From Bryobacterales bacterium (lineage in GTDB: Bacteria > Acidobacteriota > Terriglobia > Bryobacterales > Bryobacteraceae), in assembly GCA_003487005.1 (NCBI GenBank), contig DNFG01000244.1, forward strand, positions 1 through 10,193: 10,193 nucleotides of DNA. Reading direction: 5' to 3'. Of this stretch, positions 7,354 through 10,193 are shown one piece after another (the stretch's first letter is position 1; each line of letters begins with the position of its first letter). Below the pieces are notes generated by a model. The model worked only from the letters and a program-made list of their open reading frames with translations, was not told the origin of the DNA and ran no database searches. Position numbers and translations under genes: made by a program.

Positions 7354-7857
7354 ATGGCATACGATTCGAGTGGAGATTGTTTCATCAAAATCGGTGACAT
7401 CGAAGGTGAATGCCGCCGGAAGGGGCTGGAGAACTGGATCGAGATCTCCAACTTCAACTTTGGTGCGACACAAACGGCGACGGGCGGGTTCGGCGGCGGC
7501 CAGAGCGGCGCGGCCCGCGTGTCGTTCAGCGACCTGAACTTCAGCAAGCGGATGGACAAGTCCTCTCCGAAGCTGATTCAGTCGATGTTCCAGGGCAAGG
7601 TGTACGACACCGCCCAGTTGGTGGCCCGGCGCGCCGGCCTGAAGGACGGCGCTCCGGTCCGCTATCTGGTGTGGGAGTTGAAGCAGGTGTTGGTCTCCGG
7701 ACACAGCTTTGGGGGCAGCAGCGACGGTGAGATTCCGCTGGAGAACTGTTCGCTGCGCTTCGAAGAGGAGAAGATGCATTACCGCGAGGTGATCGACGGC
7801 CAGCCGCAAGGCCCGATCAGCGAAGGCTGGAATGCGAAGAAGAACGTGAAGGCGTAA
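7354..7857 (+). CDS. hcp: Hcp tube protein, first of two tandem copies
   Basis: 167 aa, in the normal range for Hcp (TssD; PF05638 family). The ATG at 7354 has a near-ideal ribosome site (AGGAGGT) 7 nt upstream. Family landmarks are GDIEGE at 14-19, the loop GGFGGGQSG at 44-52, SFSDLNFSKRMDKSSPKL at 57-74 and the late strand IPLENCSLRFEEEKMHY at 127-143. Hcp forms hexameric rings that stack into the inner tube inside the TssB/TssC sheath; rings are shot into target cells and can carry small effectors in their lumen. No signal peptide is present, as expected, and no C-terminal effector extension is seen. The C-terminus is basic (WNAKKNVKA). It differs strongly from the second Hcp just downstream; by eye only about a third of positions agree. 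The gap to the next hcp is 16 nt and holds a strong ribosome site. Confidence 0.96.
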   Translation: MAYDSSGDCFIKIGDIEGECRRKGLENWIEISNFNFGATQTATGGFGGGQSGAARVSFSDLNFSKRMDKSSPKLIQSMFQGKVYDTAQLVARRAGLKDGAPVRYLVWELKQVLVSGHSFGGSSDGEIPLENCSLRFEEEKMHYREVIDGQPQGPISEGWNAKKNVKA

Positions 7858-7873
7858 GGGAGGAGGATGAACC

Positions 7874-8353
7874 ATGCCTGTCAATGCATTCCTGAAGTAC
7901 GGTGACATCGAGGGTGAAACTCTGAACGAGCAGCACCCGAAGCACATCGAAATCCACAACTATTCCTGGTCCGGATCCCACACGGGTTCGCCGGAATCGG
8001 GCGGCGGGCTGGCCGCGGGCAAGGCGCAGGTGGACGACCTGATGGTGACCAAGACCATGGACAAGTCGTCGCCGAAGCTGAAGCTGGCGTGCTGCATGGG
8101 GAAACCGGTGGACAAGGCCTACCTGGTGGTGGACCGCGCCGGCGACACCCCGACGACGTATCTGAAGATCACGCTGGACAAGGCGGTGATCAGCTCGTAC
8201 AACGTCAACGGCGGGAGCGGCGATCTGCCGATGGAATCGCTCAGCCTGAGCTACACGAAGGTGTCGATCGACTACATTCCGGTGGACGACGACGGCAACC
8301 CGCAGGGCGCGATCAACGCCAACTACAACCTGAAGCTGGGCGAGCAGGAATAG
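7874..8353 (+). CDS. hcp: Hcp tube protein, second of two tandem copies
   Basis: 159 aa. ATG at 7874 follows GGGAGGAGG at 7858-7866 with 7 nt spacing. It shares the Hcp core with the first copy: GDIEGE at 10-15, MDKSSPKL at 62-69 and an LPMESLSLSYTKVSIDY strand near the end. Differences are marked: it begins MPVNAFLKYGD, has an adjacent Cys pair at 73-74 (LACCMGK), a shorter middle region, an acidic DDDGNPQGA loop and an acidic C-terminus (KLGEQE) against the basic end of copy one. This is an old duplication or two independent Hcp lineages, not a recent copy. Each could form its own tube, share mixed tubes, or carry different cargo; the sequence does not decide. Codons are rich in C-ending choices (AAC, GAC, TAC, ATC), unlike the G-ending bias of tssK and tssM, which suggests high expression. 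Confidence 0.95.
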   Translation: MPVNAFLKYGDIEGETLNEQHPKHIEIHNYSWSGSHTGSPESGGGLAAGKAQVDDLMVTKTMDKSSPKLKLACCMGKPVDKAYLVVDRAGDTPTTYLKITLDKAVISSYNVNGGSGDLPMESLSLSYTKVSIDYIPVDDDGNPQGAINANYNLKLGEQE

Positions 8354-8378
8354 CCCGGAGAGAGGTCACTCCAACACC

Positions 8379-9110
8379 ATGCAAGCGCAGAACTTGTTCC
8401 GCGAGGGCAAGCTCAGCGAAGCGATCATATCGGCCGGGGATCTCGTTCGCGAGAACCCGGCCGATAGCCGGCTTCGCACATTTCTCTTTGAACTGCTCTG
8501 CTTCGCGGGCGATTATGACCGCGCGGAGAAACACTTGCAGCTGCTGGGCACAGGAAGCGGCGACAAGGACAAGGAAGTGGGAGCATTGCTGTACCACGCC
8601 GCGCTGCACGCCGAGCGGACCCGGCAGGGAATGTTCGAGAAGAACGAGACGCCGGTGACCTCGCCGGCCAGCGAGGTGGGCGGTCTCTTAAACGGAGAGC
8701 CGTTCACGACGATCGAGGACGCCGATCCGCGGATTGGGCCGAGGCTGGAGATTTTTGCGGCGGGCAACTACATGTGGCTGCCGTTCGAGCACATTGCCTC
8801 GATCCGGATGGAGCCGCCGAAGCGGCTGCGTGATTTGTTGTGGGCGCCCGTGGTTTTGCGGACCGGGCCCACGTTCAAGGGAGTTGAGTTGGGCGAAGTG
8901 CTGCTTCCCGCGATTTCGCCGCTCAGCAGCCGTCACCCCGATGAGGCGGTTCGCCTCGGGCGGATGACGGTGTGGGATGAAGAAAACGGCGATCCGGTGC
9001 CGTACGGGCAAAAGATACTCCTGGTGGATGGGGAAGAGTTCCCCATTCTCGAACTGCGCACCCTGACCATCGGCCCGCCTGAAAACGGGGGGACCGATGC
9101 CTCTACCTGA
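8379..9110 (+). CDS. tagJ: TagJ (ImpE/SciE family), T6SS sheath accessory protein
   Basis: 243 aa, a little shorter than many family members. The N-terminal half has the helical repeat-like pattern of the ImpE family: LFREGKLSEAI at 6-16, VRENPADSRLRTFLFELLCFAGDYDRAEKHL at 23-53, and LYHAALHAERTRQGMF at 71-86. The C-terminal half contains FAAGNYMWLPFEHIASI, PPKRLRDLLWAPVVLRT and a LLVDGEEFPILELRTL end. In Pseudomonas aeruginosa the homologue binds the N-terminal helix of TssB and is linked to sheath handling by ClpV; it is an accessory, not a universal, T6SS part. It is cytoplasmic. The ATG at 8379 has only a distant ribosome site (GAGGT at 8362-8366, 12 nt away), so initiation may be weaker than for hcp, giving less protein from the same message. 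Its end overlaps tssA by 14 bp. Confidence 0.92.
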   Translation: MQAQNLFREGKLSEAIISAGDLVRENPADSRLRTFLFELLCFAGDYDRAEKHLQLLGTGSGDKDKEVGALLYHAALHAERTRQGMFEKNETPVTSPASEVGGLLNGEPFTTIEDADPRIGPRLEIFAAGNYMWLPFEHIASIRMEPPKRLRDLLWAPVVLRTGPTFKGVELGEVLLPAISPLSSRHPDEAVRLGRMTVWDEENGDPVPYGQKILLVDGEEFPILELRTLTIGPPENGGTDAST

Positions 9111-10193
9111 CAATATCCTGCAGCCGATCCCCGGGGAGAACCCCGGGGGCGAGGATCTGCGCTACAAACCGGTTTACGACCAGATCAAAGAAGCCCGGCG
9201 CGAGGAGGAAGACCTCGCGCAGGGCGTGTGGCAGCGTGCGCGCAAAGTGGCGGATTGGGCGCAGGTGGTCAAGCTGGCGTCGAACGCGATCGCCAAGCAG
9301 AGCAAGGATCTGCAACTGGCGGCCTGGTTGACGGAAGCGCTCGTGTACCGGGAAGGGTTCACGGGGCTGCGGGATGGGCTGCGGCTGACTTACGATCTGC
9401 TGGACCAGTTCTGGGACCATCTGTATCCGGAACTGGAGGACGACGACTGCGAAATGCGGTCGGTACCGCTGTCTTACATCGTGTCGAAGGTGGATGTTGC
9501 GCTGCGCAAGACGGCGCTGACGGCGGATGGGATTGACTGGTATCAATATAAGGATTCGCTGACGCTGCCGACCGAGGACCAGGCGGCGGGGGATTCGGCG
9601 AAGAGCAAGCTGCGAGCGGAAGCGGAGCGGACGGGCAAGCCTCTTCCCGAGGAAGTGGATTCGGCGCTCAAGGCGACGCCGAGCGACTTCTTCGACGAGG
9701 TGGAAGAGGACTTGCGGGCGGCGAACGGGACGCTGGATGAATTGGACGGCCTGTGCACGGAGAAATTCGGGGAGTACGCGCCGGGTTATGGACCGCTGAA
9801 AGAGTGCATCGAGCAGTTGGAGAACACGGTCCGGATCATGCGCCAGCGGCGCGACGGACTGATGGGTGGCGGAGCGAAGACGCAGACGGGCGCGAAGCCG
9901 AAGAGTGAGCCGAAACCGGCGCCATCGAGCGGAGGATCGAGTCCATTTGGGGACGATCCGTTCGGGGATGACACCTATACGGAGACGCCCGCGGAGGCGG
10001 CTTCGAGCGCGGATCCGTTCGCTGATCCCTTTGCGGAAGCGACCCCTGCGCCCGCGGCGTCGTCGGCGGATCCGTTCGCGGAAGAGACCCCGGCGTCCGC
10101 GGCACCGGCGGCAAAGGCGGCGGATCCGTTTGGCGATCCATTCGCGGAGGAGGAGGGGCGGCGTCGGCGTCGATTCTCGCAGACATGGTTCGG
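9097..10193 (+). CDS. tssA: TssA (ImpA N-terminal domain), T6SS tail assembly protein, 3' partial, with DPF-rich linker
   Basis: 365 codons are visible from ATG at 9097; the frame is still open at the window edge. The start MPLPDNILQPIPGENPGGEDLRY is typical of TssA. The ImpA-N domain spans about residues 10-135, with ADWAQVVKLA at 52-61, SKDLQLAAWLTEA at 69-81, GFTGLRDGLRLTYDLL at 87-102 and FWDHLYPE at 105-112. A helical segment follows to about 255, then a low-complexity linker of more than 100 residues with seven PF-centred motifs. TssA proteins share this N-terminal domain and differ in the C-terminal part, which sets whether they cap the growing sheath or join the baseplate; that part is outside the window, so the subtype is unknown. 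The start overlaps the tagJ stop, with a G-rich stretch at 9087-9093 as a weak ribosome site, so translation is likely coupled to tagJ. The last 12 codons look out of character (four or five Arg in a row), hinting at a frameshift near 10155-10158. Confidence 0.92.
   Translation, partial: MPLPDNILQPIPGENPGGEDLRYKPVYDQIKEARREEEDLAQGVWQRARKVADWAQVVKLASNAIAKQSKDLQLAAWLTEALVYREGFTGLRDGLRLTYDLLDQFWDHLYPELEDDDCEMRSVPLSYIVSKVDVALRKTALTADGIDWYQYKDSLTLPTEDQAAGDSAKSKLRAEAERTGKPLPEEVDSALKATPSDFFDEVEEDLRAANGTLDELDGLCTEKFGEYAPGYGPLKECIEQLENTVRIMRQRRDGLMGGGAKTQTGAKPKSEPKPAPSSGGSSPFGDDPFGDDTYTETPAEAASSADPFADPFAEATPAPAASSADPFAEETPASAAPAAKAADPFGDPFAEEEGRRRRRFSQTWF
9940..10149 (+). repeat. DPF-motif repeat region encoding the TssA linker
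   Basis: Residues 282-351 of TssA contain seven copies of a short unit, (S/D)PF(G/A)(D/E), separated by Ala/Ser/Thr/Pro-rich spacers. At DNA level GCGGATCCGTTCGC occurs at 10009-10022 and again at 10066-10079, and its first 11 bases plus T recur at 10120-10131. The pattern suggests growth by slippage or unequal exchange. It is acidic and Pro/Ala-rich, and so likely disordered. Copy number may vary between strains. Confidence 0.8.

Noticed and set aside
8357..8372. GGAG ... CTCC hairpin before tagJ
   Set aside because: Only 4 bp with an 8-nt loop; such pairs are common by chance in GC-rich DNA.

Overview
The window is an almost fully coding segment of a type VI secretion system (T6SS) core cluster, with every gene on the + strand. 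In order it holds tssK (5' end outside the window), tssL, tssM, a 116-bp gap with promoter-like signals, tssB, tssC, two tandem and clearly different hcp genes, tagJ (impE family) and tssA (3' end outside the window). No RNA gene, insertion sequence, CRISPR array, integrase or phage gene is visible.

Organism: the DNA is GC-rich, with strong preference for G-ending codons (GCG, CGG, CTG, GAG) and strong Shine-Dalgarno sites. The TssM has altered nucleotide-binding motifs and a Gly/Ala/Gln-rich linker before its third membrane helix. From memory these resemble T6SS proteins of Acidobacteriota (Solibacter/Bryobacter type), but that is inference; a deltaproteobacterial-type lineage remains possible. 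TagJ next to tssB-tssC-hcp recalls the H1-T6SS type of layout.

Layout: (1) 1-5159 encodes baseplate-to-membrane parts: TssK, the baseplate subunit that docks to the membrane complex, then TssL and TssM, the inner-membrane core. (2) 5160-5275 is the only sizeable gap. It carries an 8-bp inverted repeat, a good -24/-12 (sigma-54-like) element and an overlapping -35/-10 candidate, so the second half may be a separate transcription unit. (3) 5276-8353 encodes the contractile tail: sheath proteins TssB and TssC and two Hcp tube proteins. (4) 8379-10193 encodes the sheath accessory protein TagJ and the assembly protein TssA, which overlap by 14 bp. TssA ends in the window with an unusual DPF-rich repeat linker.

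Together the genes build a contact-dependent injection machine: TssL/TssM anchor it, TssK joins baseplate to anchor, TssA primes tail growth, Hcp stacks into the inner tube, TssB/TssC form the contracting sheath, and TagJ binds the sheath. tssE, tssF, tssG, clpV (tssH), vgrG (tssI), tssJ and any effector/immunity genes are not here and would be expected nearby. I see no evidence of an unknown system. The points worth following are the degenerate TssM nucleotide site, the twin Hcps, the DPF linker with a possible frameshift at its end, and the internal promoter region.
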